The notes under the pieces were generated by a model, which was not told where the DNA came from, made no database searches, and worked only from the letters and a program-made list of their open reading frames with translations. Of a stretch of 64,000 bases of DNA, positions 1 to 13,185 are shown one piece after another. The stretch is from Lingula anatina (Eukaryota > Brachiopoda > Lingulata > Lingulida > Lingulidae): NCBI RefSeq assembly GCF_001039355.2, contig NW_019775385.1, positions 138,087-202,086 on the forward strand, read 5' to 3'. The translations under genes were made by a program, and so were the position numbers. Positions within the stretch are counted from its first letter, which is position 1, and every line of letters starts with the position of its first letter.

Positions 1-1748
1 TGGCAGCTAAACACTGTGAGTGGTTCGAGCATATCTAACCTTTTAAATCAGACTGAGACATGAAGTTATAATTTTTCAATGCTAATGTATCCTCCAAGTG
101 TACAGTATTATCTGTTCAGGTTTTTAAATTCCACACTTAATAAATTCACGCACAATAATGAAAGTCTGGGCTAATTCTTTCCACCTACAGTACAATTATA
201 AACAATACCCATGCATGAAGCCAGGCAATGTTCATGTCTACATTTTTTGTCTGTCCCATTATTATGTTCTGAGATACTGTTAAGATTCAATTTCCTCTTC
301 ATTACAATGACGAACAATGCAGCAGAAATCTGTATTCCAAACAAACTACAATTCATCTTAACATTAGTCGGGACAAAGAACACTACCCAGACAGATATCA
401 ATATCTAGCCTATATACAATATCACTGTGTGACCTTCTAGAAACTGATCTATATTTAACAAACTGGGTCACTCCTTTACATATTTATCATCATAATAACG
501 CCTATGCATAAACAAATACCTACAATCCTGAATAGATTTTTTACAATTATTCACTGTTTGATGTCATTTGATGTCTGTTGTCAGATTAGTCAATTGCACC
601 TACGCCATATCTCGCCTCCGAATTGCTATCATTTCGCCCACACAATGGTTATTGTGAGGACACAAGCATCAGCAAGATGACAGCCACTGATAGTAAACAT
701 AGAACATCCTTTAATAATATTACCACAGTCCTGTGCCTTTACTAATCAACTTGATTAATCACCATGTGTAATACAAACCTTTCTATTGTTTCATTTATAT
801 TTACCAAAGATAAAGAATATTCTAAATACAATCTCGACTTGCTGTGGCAAAATTAGGGTTTGATGGATTTTTCAATAGGAAAATATATGTAAAAATGTTT
901 CTAAGATAATGATACATTATCTAATACTTAATTTTAAAAAATGTTTCTAAGTTACTGATACTGATATATTATTCAGTTGTTAATGACGTAGATGTCAGTA
1001 AACAGAAAAACACACAATATCAATTTGCAAACTCGGAGAAATGCACTTCCGAGACCGGCTGTGGTTTATTATGATTTCATGACAAAACATGTATACCACA
1101 GTAACTTCATTAGTAAAACCTGCATGTGTATGATAACCGGTGACAAATAAGATGAAATTAAATATACATTAAGGTACAGCTTTTTCACTGTTTACATTAT
1201 GTCAAAGAAGTTCAATCAAATGGTATTATCACTTTAAGCTTTGTTAATTTGACACTTACAATTTCAGTGTAGCTTATCTCAACTGACATCCACATATTCA
1301 CAAATGTACCATAATAACAACTACTGTGCAAGGTCACATCCCAAAAACCATTGTCTACCCCATTCTGTTTAATTCGCACTTAAAATATACCCATATTTTC
1401 TTTCAAATTCAACCTACTTTTGGTAAACCCGCACATAGTCACGTTTCATTTTAGTAGGAAGCATATGAGTCAAAACTTTGTATTTCCAAGAATCATATCT
1501 AATATATACAAATAGATTACTTTAATTGATGAAGAAAAAAACATATATGCTTCATCTTTGAATACTTCTATTGTTGAGTCTTTTTTCTTTACTCTCTTAA
1601 AAACAAACCAAGTCATCTGTCACAGCCTAACTGACACTGTCACGGTGCTCTGTAGATGGAAATACACTGGATTGTACTACGAGAAGCCTTTACTACAAGT
1701 ACGGGACAAAACATTGGGGTCAAATTATAAAAAGAGGAAACGCCTCAC
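1..1748 (-). other. Probable DOT1L intron 2, no exon recognised
   Basis: This is the DNA downstream of DOT1L exon 2 on the minus strand. I looked for the next exon, which in the family begins with a Trp-Val-Cys-Glu-type motif, and did not find it on either strand. The stretch is AT-rich with only short chance reading frames. It is most simply read as part of a long second intron, with the rest of DOT1L outside the window. Nothing else is supported here. Confidence 0.5.
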
Positions 1749-1992
1749 CTGATAGTATCAATGACTTCATGGCTACCGTCCTTTCCGTCCTAAAAGTAAA
1801 CATAATCTGTGAGATTCACATCCATATCTAATGATGATGTTCTATTCATAAATTAGAGACAAAAGTGACATCACAAAACAAGAGGAAATGGAGTAAAATG
1901 ATTGAAATTGGACTCACCACCGCTGGCAAAGGCCATGTGTAAATAGCTGGTTCCGCCCCAACCGGGCTGTGTAACTTCAACTCCATAGTCAT
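1749..1992 (-). CDS. DOT1L: DOT1L histone H3K79 methyltransferase, N-terminal two exons (partial)
   Basis: Two coding exons are visible on the minus strand: 1918-1992 (25 codons from the ATG at 1992) and 1749-1789 (13 codons plus two bases). A clean GT-AG intron of 128 bp joins them. The peptide contains KLHSPVGAEPAIYTWPLP followed by HEVIDTIR. This matches the start of DOT1L, where vertebrates have SPVGAEPAVYPWPLP and HEIIETIR a few residues from the start. DOT1L methylates lysine 79 of histone H3 in nucleosomes and acts in transcription elongation and the DNA damage response. Only about 38 residues are in the window; the catalytic fold and the C-terminal region lie outside. The gene diverges from RAD54L, with 318 bp between the start codons. 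The start could also be the second Met two codons later. Identification rests on a short but highly specific stretch. Confidence 0.82.
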
Positions 1993-2310
1993 TCTGCTTC
2001 CCTGCTATCCTCTGCTTTCCTCCTATCGTCAATTTTTGACGATCATCCTCTCAGAATTACCATTTCTATCATCTGAACACTGCCCACATCCAGCCTCCAG
2101 ACAATGCATGTGTGGAAGCCACCACGCAGTCACATGACCCCATATTCGAGATGCCATTGGTGACCTCGCTTCCAAGTGTCAAGATCTTTATTTCACCAAA
2201 ATGGCGCTGTATTCGAATGATAGCAATGAAAACTACTGATATTTCGTAGCGTTTCTTTGTTTTGGACTCTAGCCATAAAGCGTAATGTTACAAGTGATAC
2301 ATTTAGGAAG
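1993..2310. promoter_or_regulatory. Bidirectional promoter between DOT1L and RAD54L
   Basis: The two start codons face away from each other across 318 bp, so both core promoters must sit here or overlap the 5' ends. Visible candidate sites are an E-box of TCACATGA type at 2130-2137, an inverted CCAAT box (ATTGG) at 2156-2160, and a YY1-like CAAAATGGCGCT at 2196-2207. The ATG in that last motif would open only a short upstream frame. No TATA box stands out. The sites are pattern matches, not proof of binding. Confidence 0.55.
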
Positions 2311-5300
2311 ATGGTAAGATATCATTTTACTACTAAATGGTCCGTTTGTACTGTAGACTAGTAGATTTATACGTCTTGTTTACTTATCAAGAAATGTTAT
2401 TGTGCTATTCACTGTTCGATGAATGATTTTTTTGCAGAGGAGAAGCTTAGCACCCAGCCAGCTCACACCTGGTGTGAAGAGAAAGACCGATGAAAATGGT
2501 GAATGGACTCCTAAACAGGTTTCTCAAGATAATCTTTTATTATCTTTTTCAATTTTATTGGTGTCTCTTGAGTGCATTTCATCTTTTTATTCTTCTTAAC
2601 ATTTACTAGTAATATATTCAGTGTGGATCATAATGGCTGTAGAGGTCTGTTTATTGTGTTTTGCACTCCTAGTCATCAGCAACTTGCTCTACAGGAAAGG
2701 AAGAGTATAAGAGACTGTTCACAATGAATTGTGTCATCCTAGCTACTGTGCACCAACTCTGCACGGACTCTCACTGAAGGCAGTCAGATTACAGACTAAC
2801 AAGCCTCTTGGCATTAGGGAGAGGTTTAATTTCTAGGTCCCTGCAACAACGGCGCATGTAGAGGCGGGGAGACCATCAGATATCAGCAGCATCGCTTTTG
2901 ATCTGTGGTTGGCCATACTAAGTTTGCGGATCAGTAAGTACTCGGATCGTCCATTCTGAATGGGACCTCAAACTGCATTCAGCAAGAGTCCCGTGCACTT
3001 TTACTAGGTCGACAAAATTCATTGTGAACAGTTTCTTAGAAATTGGAAGTGCCCTCTAAACCTAGCTTGTCATGTGCTATCCATTCCCCTACCAAAAAAT
3101 TAATTTTTCATTAAAAAATGTCACTTGTCCAATTCTTTTTAACCATACAAAAGCTTGTAATTTTTGTGCATTGGATCATCCAAATTTATGTTGCACTCTT
3201 GTAGTTCTTTAGCATATTCAACAATTAGTGCATTCCCTAGGAGACTACAAAAAAGTAGTGCACAGTGAGAGGAAATAGGATCCTATCATGCGACTTATAG
3301 AACCCTTGTGCTAAACACAATGTAAGTATTATATATAATGTACTGTGGTGATTGCCAAGCGGAGTTCTATAATTGTGGAATTTTTATTTCTTTATATTTC
3401 CTTAGGGAGGAAAGAAGCTGAGGGTGAACCCAGATCAAGTAGACTATACTTCCCCCTTCAGGAAACCATTATTACCACTTGTGAACAGATCACTGGTGAC
3501 AGATTCCACTGCACATGTAGGCCTTCATAATGCTGTAAAATAATGATAATATGTCGAGTATAATTGATTGATATCCACAACTCCTCCAAATATCGTGCTT
3601 AGTCTTAAGATGAAATTATCAGATGAACAAATTATTTGGACTATCAGTGTTAAACCCTGTAGCCTATTAATAGTTTACTGGTAAGTTTTAATCTCAGTGA
3701 GAGTGTTAATATGAGATTGATTACTTCACATGATAAATTTCTATGTACAATATGCAAGCTACTTTAGAAAATGGCTATTCAGATCTTTTCACATACGTTG
3801 TGGGTTCATAAGCACAATCTTACATTTGATATGTTGTCATTATATCATATGATACATCTTAAATTTTGCAGGAGGCTCTAATCAAAAAGATACTGTCAAA
3901 ACCATTCAAGATCCCAATTCCAAATTATCAGGGTAAGATGTCTTTTTCGTTTTCCCTAACGTAGAGACAGATTGAATGTCTATTCCTCTATTTAGATACA
4001 TATAATGGAATGAGAGGTTACATTTGTATTATTAACTTAGCCACATGTTAATGGATCATATACTTTTTAGTATTTCAATTTACAGATATTAATGTCTTTC
4101 ATATTTGTGGTACTGTAGGCTCTGTCTTCAATCGTGCCCTTGGAGTTAGAAGACAAGGTGCAAGGAGAGCATTGCATGACCCATTTGAAGAAGGAGCATT
4201 AGTACTATACTCTCCTCCGGAACTGAGTGCTCATGACCAACTTAAATCAGATGTGTAAGTGTTTGGAAATGAAGGAGGTAGGGTAGGAATGTCAGTCAGA
4301 AAAGGAAAAACTACATAATTTATTATTTAAAAGGTATTTTTTATTCTTGGTGTTCCAATAAAAGGGCTTTATTCTTTCAAAACCACATTTTTTTGCATTT
4401 TAGAGAAAAACAACCAGTTCATGTTGTAGTGGATCCAGCTTTGTGTAAAGTTTTAAGGCCACATCAGAGAGAGGTATGTTCATGCTTATTATGCAAAATT
4501 TCATATATGGATCATGTCAATCTTGTTGCTGATTTTTTAACCATGAAAAAAATATAATGCATGTATGTGTACAGTTTTATACAGTTGAGATGTTTTATAG
4601 CATGTGATCTTTTTGAAATATGTCAGAAGATAGTCATTTTGATTAACTGTCAGGGAATATCTCACACTTAGCTGAACAGCTATAAATTCTTATTCCATGG
4701 ATGCTATTTCAGGGTGTTAAATTTATGTATGATTGTGTCACTGGGGAGCAGATTCCAGGGAGCTTTGGTTGTATCATGGCTGATGAGATGGGTCTGGGGA
4801 AAACTCTGCAGTGTATCACACTCCTTTGGACTCTGTTGGTAAACAATGATATGATTTATGTTGGTTTCTAATATACCTGTGCATGATGTTTTGTAAAGTC
4901 ATTTCAAAGCAACAGATGAATCTTAACTTCATTCAGGAAGGAAAAATGCAAGTTATGTTTGTTTTTGAACTTCAGCATGATATAGAAAATTTTTCTTCAA
5001 CTAAAAGCATTCTGTTGTGTGCTATTTAAGTCTTTATGTATTTACATATGGTTATATTTTTCAGCGTCAAAGTCCAGATGCTAAACCTGCCATTAGTAAA
5101 GCCATAGTAGTCTCTCCAAGTAGTTTAGTTAAGGTAATGCTCTTACTGCCTTCAGACAATGGACTGTTTGTTTGGAATTGTGTCAGAAACATGAGAAATG
5201 CTTTTTAGTGGCTAACTGAAAATACTTGAAATATTGTTAAATTGTTTACAGTGGAGTTCTAATATGTGTTTTGCTTTATTAAAAATCAGTAAATTTATAT

Positions 5301-8300
5301 TTTAATTTAAAACTTATGAGAGATAAAACTGTGAATTAAAATATGTTGTAGTGGATTGATGATGAATTCAAAAGATGCCAACTGTGCAACCAAATAAATA
5401 AATTGAGGTCTTTTATACAAATATGTGGGGAAATCTTTCTTGTTTATAGAAATGAGATCCGTTCTTTCGACAGTTATTTTGTTTGTTGTCCAGAATTGGT
5501 ACAATGAAATCAGCAAATGGTTACCTGGAAAAGTTAATGCTCTTGCCATAGATTCTGGATCAAAGGAAGATATAGATAGAAATCTAGGTAAAGTATTTGT
5601 AAACATTTCATTGATTTGATGAAATTATTTCAAACAGTAATGGTTATGCTGTTGATTAGTATAATATTTATTTTTTTCCTTTCATGTTTGTTAGAATTTA
5701 GATCACTATGTTTAATTTGTTATCAGTTAAAAAAATTGTAATCAAATTACTTTTTTTACATATTCTAGTGCAATACATGCAGCAGCAAGGAAAGAGAAAC
5801 CCATTTCCAATACTCATTATTTCTTATGAAACTTTCCGCCTGCATGCCTCTGTTTTACATCAAGGAGAAGTGGGGCTTGTCATTTGTGATGAAGTAAGAA
5901 AGTTATTTTATTTGCTTGAAAGAATTAATAGATTATAAGCTGTAATTTCATATCAAGAAAACTTTGGATGTCAGACATTTTTATATGATATTGCTGTCTG
6001 TACAAGCTACAAGTTTTGGCCACTCTTTTTTTTTTTTTTTCAAAGAAGTGATATATCAAACAGGATCTGAGTCTTTTATATGGACTGGTGTAATGTGTGT
6101 TTTTTTTTTTTTTTTTTTTTTTTTTTTCAGGGTCATAGGTTGAAAAATTCTGAGAATCAGACCTACTCTGCCTTAAATGCCCTGAATGCAAAGAAAAGAA
6201 TACTGCTGTCAGGAACACCCATACAGAATGATTTGCTGGAGTATTTCAGTCTGGTTCATTTTGTGAATGGTGGGATTTTAGGTAAGTTGAAAAACAGGAA
6301 TAGTACTGAAAAATGTACTTAGATGTTCTTATTATTGATGCATCATACAAGAATTTCAGTTAAATTTTAATGATACTGTCTTTTCATGGACAATCCTTGT
6401 ATGCACCAAGACTAAGCCACATATTTTAAGTGCACTTATGATGATGTAGGTACTGCACAAGAATTCAAGAAAAAGTTTGAAACTCCTATCTTGCGTGGAA
6501 GAGATGCAGATGCAACTGATGAGGCACATAAAAGAGGTCAAGAAAAGCTACAAGAGGTATATGTTTTTAATAGATTAAAAAAAAATCAGTTGTGAATAGA
6601 AAAGATAAGTTTGAGGAAGCACTTGACAGGGAGTAAAGGTTCACCCATTTAGACATTTTCTAGAATGTAAAAGTGCACCATATTAGTCATTGGTTGAGCT
6701 CATTTTACGATGTGGTGTTTTTTATTGCTTTAAAAGTTGGATACAATACAATTATTTTATTGATGTTGTGTATTTTTTCAGCTTGCAACCATTGTAAATA
6801 GATGTATAATAAGAAGAACACAGGCACTGCTTACCAAGTATCTCCCAGTCAAAAGTAAATATTTTATACTTATTATATACTGTTTTTACTTTATGAAAAT
6901 GGTGAATGATATGATATGATTCTATTTACAGGTCTTCATACTTGGTATTGAATAATCTTATTGTTTCTTTAAAGAAATTTTATTTAAATCAAAAACAAAT
7001 CTAGTGTTCTTTAAATGTTCTAGACATTTGTTATGTTTCTTAGTCTTTCAGACATCTGATAGATTCAGTAGATTTAGGAGATTTTAGATTTTATTGAATG
7101 TAAAACCTGTGTTTTAGTTGAACAAGTGGTTTGCTGCAAACTCACTCCTCTCCAGTCAGCATTGTATCAACTGTTTGTGACATCCAAGGCAGCAGAATGT
7201 GAAAAATTGTGTGCCAAAGATGGCAAGGCAACACTGTCATCATTGTCCTCCATTACTCAGCTGAAGAAGTTGTGCAATCGTAAGTAGTCATTTTGCTTTT
7301 TCTCTACTATAAATAATAATATGGCATTATCATTTTATTTTTTTCAAATGAAAGAAAAACATGCAAACAAATGTGGTATGACCTATTGTTTTATACATCT
7401 TTATATTTCTTTCAGATCCAGATTTAATCTATGACAAATGTGCAGAAGGTGAAGATGGCTTTGAAGGTGCTATGGATTTATTTCCTGATGGTTACAATCC
7501 AAAGGTGCTGAAACCACAAATCTCAGGTGTGTGGAAAACTTGCTGTTAATTTTGCTTGATGTTATTATGAGCATATATATTGTTATTTTATGTAATGATA
7601 TTTTCAGTGAGTGGACAAAAATATAATGTGAGTATAATTAGTTTGATGAAGGTGGAATGTTTAAAAATCAAACGTGATAATTTTGAACTATAATAGCTAA
7701 CTGAAGTAAGTTTTTTGGCTTTAAACTCTTTGCAATCTCATTCACAGGAAAGTTCCAGGTTCTTGATTATTTGCTTGCAATGATCAAAACTTCAACTGAC
7801 GATAAAATTGTTCTGGTATCAAACTACACCCAGACACTGGATCTGTTTGAGAGGCTCTGCAGGCAGAGAGGGTAGGTGAACAGACTTGCACAGATTTCCG
7901 TTAATAATTCAGTGCAATTAAATTGGGCCAAATAGATTTTCTCTGAAATTGCCTTATGTATGAAAAAAATGCAGTGACTTGATGTAGCATAGGTGTACCA
8001 TAGGTAATAAAGCTTTGAGATGTATATATGTGTGAATGTATATATATTTTTTTTCACATTTCAGTTATTTATATGTTAGACTGGATGGTACAATGTCCAT
8101 CAAAAAGAGGGCTAAAGTGGTAGAAAAGTTCAACAACCCAGCTGTAAGTTTTCTGGGTTTTGATTTCATCAGTAAATTCATATGAAAATATTTGACTTTA
8201 TGAAGTTATCTTTTAAATTTTAGTATATATGCATCAGACCACTACATCTTCAAAAGGGCAGTTACCATGTATATTATTTGATGCAGATCACTCCTATGAA

Positions 8301-9630
8301 ACATGTACTGCATACTCCTGAAATAAAAAAAGTTTCTCTGTACTTTTTCAGAGCCCAGAATTTGTCTTTATGCTCAGTAGCAAGGCTGGTGGATGTGGAC
8401 TCAACCTCATAGGTGCTAACCGCCTGGTAATGTTTGACCCAGACTGGAACCCAGCCAATGATGACCAGGCTATGGCCAGGGTCTGGAGAGATGGACAAAA
8501 GAAACAGTGTTACATTTACAGACTTATAGCTGTAAGTGCACCAAGAGATGAACATTTGACATTCTTTTTGGGTATCTCAGTATTGCCAAATGTCATAGTT
8601 CTGTTTATTAAGCTTTTTAACGTAAACTTATGGTTTATGGCATACTTCTAAAATAATATTGTTATTTGCTTTGTTTGACATTTTACTTTGATTGTGGTTT
8701 TCAAATGAAGGCATACATATGTAGATTAAAACTCATTTAGTGTTACTAGTTTAATTTGTCAGATGAATGTTTTATATTTATTTCATGTTTCTTCTCTCAG
8801 ACTGGGACAATAGAAGAAAAGATATTCCAAAGACAAGCACATAAGAAAGCCCTGAGCAGCTGCGTTGTCGACAATGAAGAAGATGTGGAGAGACACTTCA
8901 GCTTGGGAGACTTGAGGGAGCTGTTTAAATTGAATGAGGACACTATTAGTGACACGCATGACAAGTAAGTTGACTACTTTATTCTTTTTCCAGTGCCAGA
9001 TGAAAAGGTTGCTTGAGATAGAGAATAAACTTTGTGATACTTTGCTGTTTAACTCTCACTCATCTGCTTGCTAGGAAGTTGGAGGAGGGGGAATACAGGC
9101 ATTTTACATCAATTTTAACAAGACTATAACATGTATGTTTATACTTCAATATTTAATTTGTTCTGTAGATCACATTTGCTGAGTATGAATTACTCTCGTT
9201 TATGCATTTCTTGGTTTATTATAAACATTGAGCACTGTACATCTAAACAAGCATTTTGTGATTGATCAGTTTGATTTTTAAGAATGGCAGTGCTTCTTAG
9301 GCATAGAAGGTATTGTCATTTTCAAATGCATGGGTCCTGAAGCCCATGAGAATGATATTGAGTAAGCATTTGTTTTCCTTGACACATGAATTTTATCAAT
9401 ATTCATGTAGCACATTGTGTCATTTCAGATTCAAGTGTAGGCGTTGTGTGAACAGGATACAAGTCAAGGCTCCCCCAGTTGACAGTGACTGCAATAGTGA
9501 CTTATCCCAATGGAACCATTGTGCAGATAAGAAGGGCATAGTGGACCCAATTCTCAAAGGTGCTTGGGAAAGTGCTGTAACTTTTGTATTTCATCACAGG
9601 TCACATGAGGAGCAAAGGAAAACTGTATAG
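2311..9630 (+). CDS. RAD54L: RAD54-like DNA repair and recombination ATPase, complete
   Basis: SWI2/SNF2-family dsDNA translocase that works with RAD51 in homologous recombination, remodelling chromatin and driving D-loop formation and branch migration in the nucleus. Twenty exons: 2311-2313, 2438-2518, 3406-3534, 3872-3932, 4119-4254, 4404-4473, 4713-4838, 5065-5133, 5494-5587, 5769-5893, 6131-6281, 6450-6556, 6782-6854, 7118-7279, 7416-7526, 7748-7871, 8065-8143, 8352-8531, 8801-8964, 9429-9630. All phases agree and give 748 aa, against 747 in human. The N-terminus RRSLAPSQ is conserved. Walker A (DEMGLGKT) has its Lys near residue 190, the DEGH box is at 297-300, [15 protein letters not shown] follows, and helicase motif VI ([13 protein letters not shown]) lies in exon 18. 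The C-terminal RRCVNR and HRSHEEQR elements are present. The first exon carries only the ATG. No broken residues seen. Confidence 0.97.
2708..3038. mobile_element. MITE-like foldback element in RAD54L intron 2
   Basis: The ends are inverted repeats of about 28 bp with two mismatches, starting TAAGAGACTGTTCACAATGA on the left. The internal flanks (CTAG, GTGCAC, GCAGT blocks) also pair, so the 331-bp piece can fold back over much of its length. It is flanked by TA on both sides, as expected for a Tc1/mariner-type insertion, though TA is also frequent by chance here. There is no coding sequence. It is non-autonomous if it is a transposon. Confidence 0.6.
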
Positions 9631-10210
9631 CCAACAAAAGGCCATCATGGGTTGTAACAACCAGTTGGGAGTAGTGAAATATGCACATGAACGTTTTTTC
9701 TAGGAGAAAGACTCTGTTTCTCTTCAGGAGAAATTAATGCATGTTTTAAAACATATCAAAAGACAGATTAGAGTTCTTTTTTTTTTTTTTTTTTTCATTT
9801 TTTGCTGCAGAAATTACACAGGATGTAACTATATGTAATACATATTATTTCATGGCATCTTGATGCCATCCTAACATTGTTACAGCTTTTTTTTTTTTGT
9901 CCGCATTCTTCATTTAATAGCTCATAAGAAATTCATTGTGTTAGTGACCACCTAGATTGTTGATTGTGTTAGCTGTCATGTACCTGCTGCTGTAGTGCAT
10001 GTTGATTAATGTACATTACAGTACCACTGGTTACACTCCTTTCACTGTGGTCTTGTACTACATTTTATACTTCTCCATAGAATATTTTTTCTTCATTATA
10101 ATGACCTCAAGTATTTGGGAATTAAAAAGTCATTTTAAGTAAAGATCAGGTGCTCTTTCTTACAAGCCATGGATTTGTTTTGTTTGTATACTTAACTTGG
10201 GTGTAATAAA
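9631..10210 (+). other. RAD54L 3' UTR with poly(A) signal
   Basis: The DNA after the RAD54L stop is non-coding and T-rich. The first good AATAAA is at 10205-10210, about 575 bp past the stop, followed by a T-rich tract. The transcript probably ends shortly after it. Confidence 0.5.
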
Positions 10211-12564
10211 GTTTTATTTTTTAAAAGTTTTGGCCTATTTAAGACCCAATGCCTTCAAAGGCCATAATATGATGACATGATGTGTGATATAAAAAGCGTC
10301 CAGGCAAGTCGAGTAAGCTTTAGTCATGTACTCTAACGCCCAACAGCCACATCAGTGCAAAGTAATTGTTAAGTCCTTGGTGCAGCTTTCTTTTGATATT
10401 AGGAGTAAGTAATGCTATGGTGATTAATGTCCACAAATGAATCGCCCAGAGTTCTCTGCACAGGAGAGGCTATAAAAAGATCCATATAAATTGCCTGGTA
10501 AAACAGCAGTTATATGGAAAACGATGCACATGTAGGTCATACATTCCTAATTCTTATAGAGATAAATGGGGGAGGATTGCATTTCAGACCAATGCATGGA
10601 AAACTAACTGAGCCTCTTTTTGCCCAGCCTGTTTAAATAATGCACTTCAGGAAAATATTGTGACTATACATGTAAAGTAATGTGGCTTGTCAAGTTTGTA
10701 AATGTTGTTAATTGGTTGACCTGTGCTCTCTTGTCTGAGATGTACCTGATGTGAATAACCAGGGATGATGAGATGATGGAGTACAACAGGTTAAACCAGG
10801 TCAGGCCATATGAGTCACTCCAGTGTGCAAGCCCAGGTGGAGATTTTCCCAGTGTTTCAGTTCTTTATATGATGTTTCTCTTTTATCTATATGGAAAAAA
10901 TGTTTTAATGGTTTCTCTTTTTTCCATTACTATCCTTTCCTTTGCACAGTTATGACCACCACTTAGGCTATTGTGAGGAAATTTTTCTTTTCACTTATTA
11001 ATCTGTCTGCTTGAATTTTTACTTCCCACATCTTTTGATTCCCACTTTTAACATGAAGGAAAATGTTTTGATGGTTTCACTTTTTTTCCATTACTATTTT
11101 TTTCTTTGCATAGGTATAACCACCACTTAGGCTAGTGTGAGCAAAAAATTTTGCTTTTCACTTTTTAAACCAGCTGCTTGAATTTTTACTTCCCCCATCT
11201 TTTGATTCCCACTTTTACTGATTAACATGCAGGAAAATGTTTTGATGGTTTCACTTTTTTCCATTACTATTTTTACCTTTGCTAAGGTATAACCACCACT
11301 TAGGCTAGTGTGAGGAAAATTTTGCTTTTCACTTTTTAAACCAGCTGCTTGAATTTTTACTTTCCACAAGTTAGATTTCAACTGTCACTGATTTACTTGT
11401 AGTAAAATATTTATGAAAATTATTGCTGCAAGACTGGAAAGGATAAATTCTAACCTTATAAGTCATCATCATGCCATATGTCATATTGCTGATTCTTTGT
11501 AAGGTGCAGGCACACCAAAATATTTGCCCAGTGGAAGGAAATGTTTATATATCTCTCTGCTCTACTTGACATGCACCATGTGCACTTGTCTAAAAATATC
11601 TTTCACTGAATCAATGAAAGAGTAACGAAGAAAAGGAAATCGTCCCATTTAAAGTGGTTGAAAAAATAAGCAGATTCATATTTTGAAAGTTAATAATCTG
11701 CAAAGTTTAAAATTGGTCAAGGTTACCAGTAAAACCATGCTTCTCAAACTGGAATTCCAAAAGGGAAGCATGTTTTTCCCCCAGTGATGCTTTATAATGA
11801 AGATTTAAATATTTTAATATGCTGCACTTGGAAGTAATATTGGTTATGGGAGTTTTTCATTTAATCCCATCTGATGTTGATAGTGCTCAGCAAGTTTCCC
11901 ATCTGGTTCAGGAAGATTACTCGACTGGTAAAAAGTTCAGGTGTGAAATGTAGCCATCTTGCATCTCTTGGACAGATGCCAAAATTCCTAGGCAGGGACT
12001 AGCCCTCTCCACGTTTACCTGTAATGTAATCAGTGAGCAGCTCCCCACTACATCCTGCCTTTTATGATGCACCCATTTAAGAGTGTGGAGGATATTTCAT
12101 GGTTTTATTCCATATTCAGTGCACGAGACTAAATTCAAGCATGCAGAGATTAATCTTGCTCAATCAAAGGAGGTACCATGGTATTGCTTTTCAAGCATTC
12201 TTCATGCATTCTCAAAAAATTGTGCTTGAAAACAAATCAATGTAGCCTAGCCTTTAAAAGCCTAGGTTTTTTCTACTTTTTTATTTCCACGGTCCATTAA
12301 ATTATTTAATACTGTATAACATTGAAGAATCATTTGCATACTGGTTACATTCCTTTGGTTTTAGAAAGCTTTAACACGTCTGTCGTTTTCCACATCTGGG
12401 TTCTTTACACCATCCAAGTGCTTTACAATGCTCTAGTAAAACTAAGAAAATTTGTACTTTTTATCCCAGTCATGAAGATCCACCATGCAGGTCTTTTCAT
12501 TAAAATAAAAATTAAAATTCAATGGTAAGCAAAAACTAAAAATTAATCAACTAGATATCAATTT
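10211..12564. other. Intergenic region between convergent RAD54L and DNAJB 3' ends
   Basis: I see no gene here. The region holds the tandem repeat listed separately (10892-11380). Small open frames read through the tandem units but have no recognisable protein and no splice context. Confidence 0.6.
10892..11380. repeat. Three-unit tandem repeat, about 150-175 bp per unit
   Basis: Three direct units begin near 10892, 11055 and 11231. Each carries, in order, a GAAAATGTTTTGATGGTTTC-like start, a TTTCCATTACTATTTTT block, an ACCACCACTTAGGCTA block, a TTTTGCTTTTCACTT block and CTGCTTGAATTTTTACTT. Units two and three are closer to each other than to unit one, which suggests stepwise duplication. 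The last unit is shorter because its end diverges. No function is evident. Confidence 0.85.
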
Positions 12565-12570
12565 TTTATT
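12565..12570 (-). terminator. Candidate poly(A) signal of the DNAJB gene
   Basis: TTTATT on the plus strand reads AATAAA on the minus strand, about 615 bp past the DNAJB stop codon. The DNA between is non-coding and would be the 3' UTR. Other AT-rich hexamers nearby could serve instead. Confidence 0.35.
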
Positions 12571-13185
12571 TCAATTCCATCAAGGCCAACCTGCACTGCA
12601 GGTTAAGAAATAACTTCAAATTGGAATTTTTATAACAGTTTTATACTAGCAACACAAAGGCTTATTACATACATTTTAACATATGAATCAACCATTCCGT
12701 TGATAAAAAAATGAAATATGTACATATTTACATTAGGTAAATAAAATTACAAGCTAGGATAACGCTGGCTGAACCACTAGGTATTTCTCCATTAAAAGGA
12801 CAACCATTTTCATAACCAGCTTAAAACATTGCAAAAATATATATCATAGGGCATTAACAAGAAATACAATTAAGTCTGAATGAACATTTCACGATCATTC
12901 GAGAATGTCCAAGAAAAGTGGTTATTTTCCTTTGAACTTTTTTATAACTTATCTAAAAAATATCAAAATCTTGAACCATGCATTTAATGCTTCTGCACCT
13001 GTTCATAATTCTTTGGTCTATTTGTCTCCGACTAAAAGAAGTTTGCAAGTACAGACTATTGTCCTCTCTTATTGTGACCAAGCAACATGTTCTTGAATTT
13101 ATTGGACTTCCTTTCATTAACACGGAACTTCATATTCACCGTCCATGATCTACTGAATTAAAATTCAATTTACCACAACAGAAAA

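Noticed and set aside
11127-11381. 84-codon frame with an internally repeated KVKIQAAGLKSEKQNF peptide
   Set aside because: The repetition comes from the underlying tandem DNA units; only two units stay open and there is no known family.
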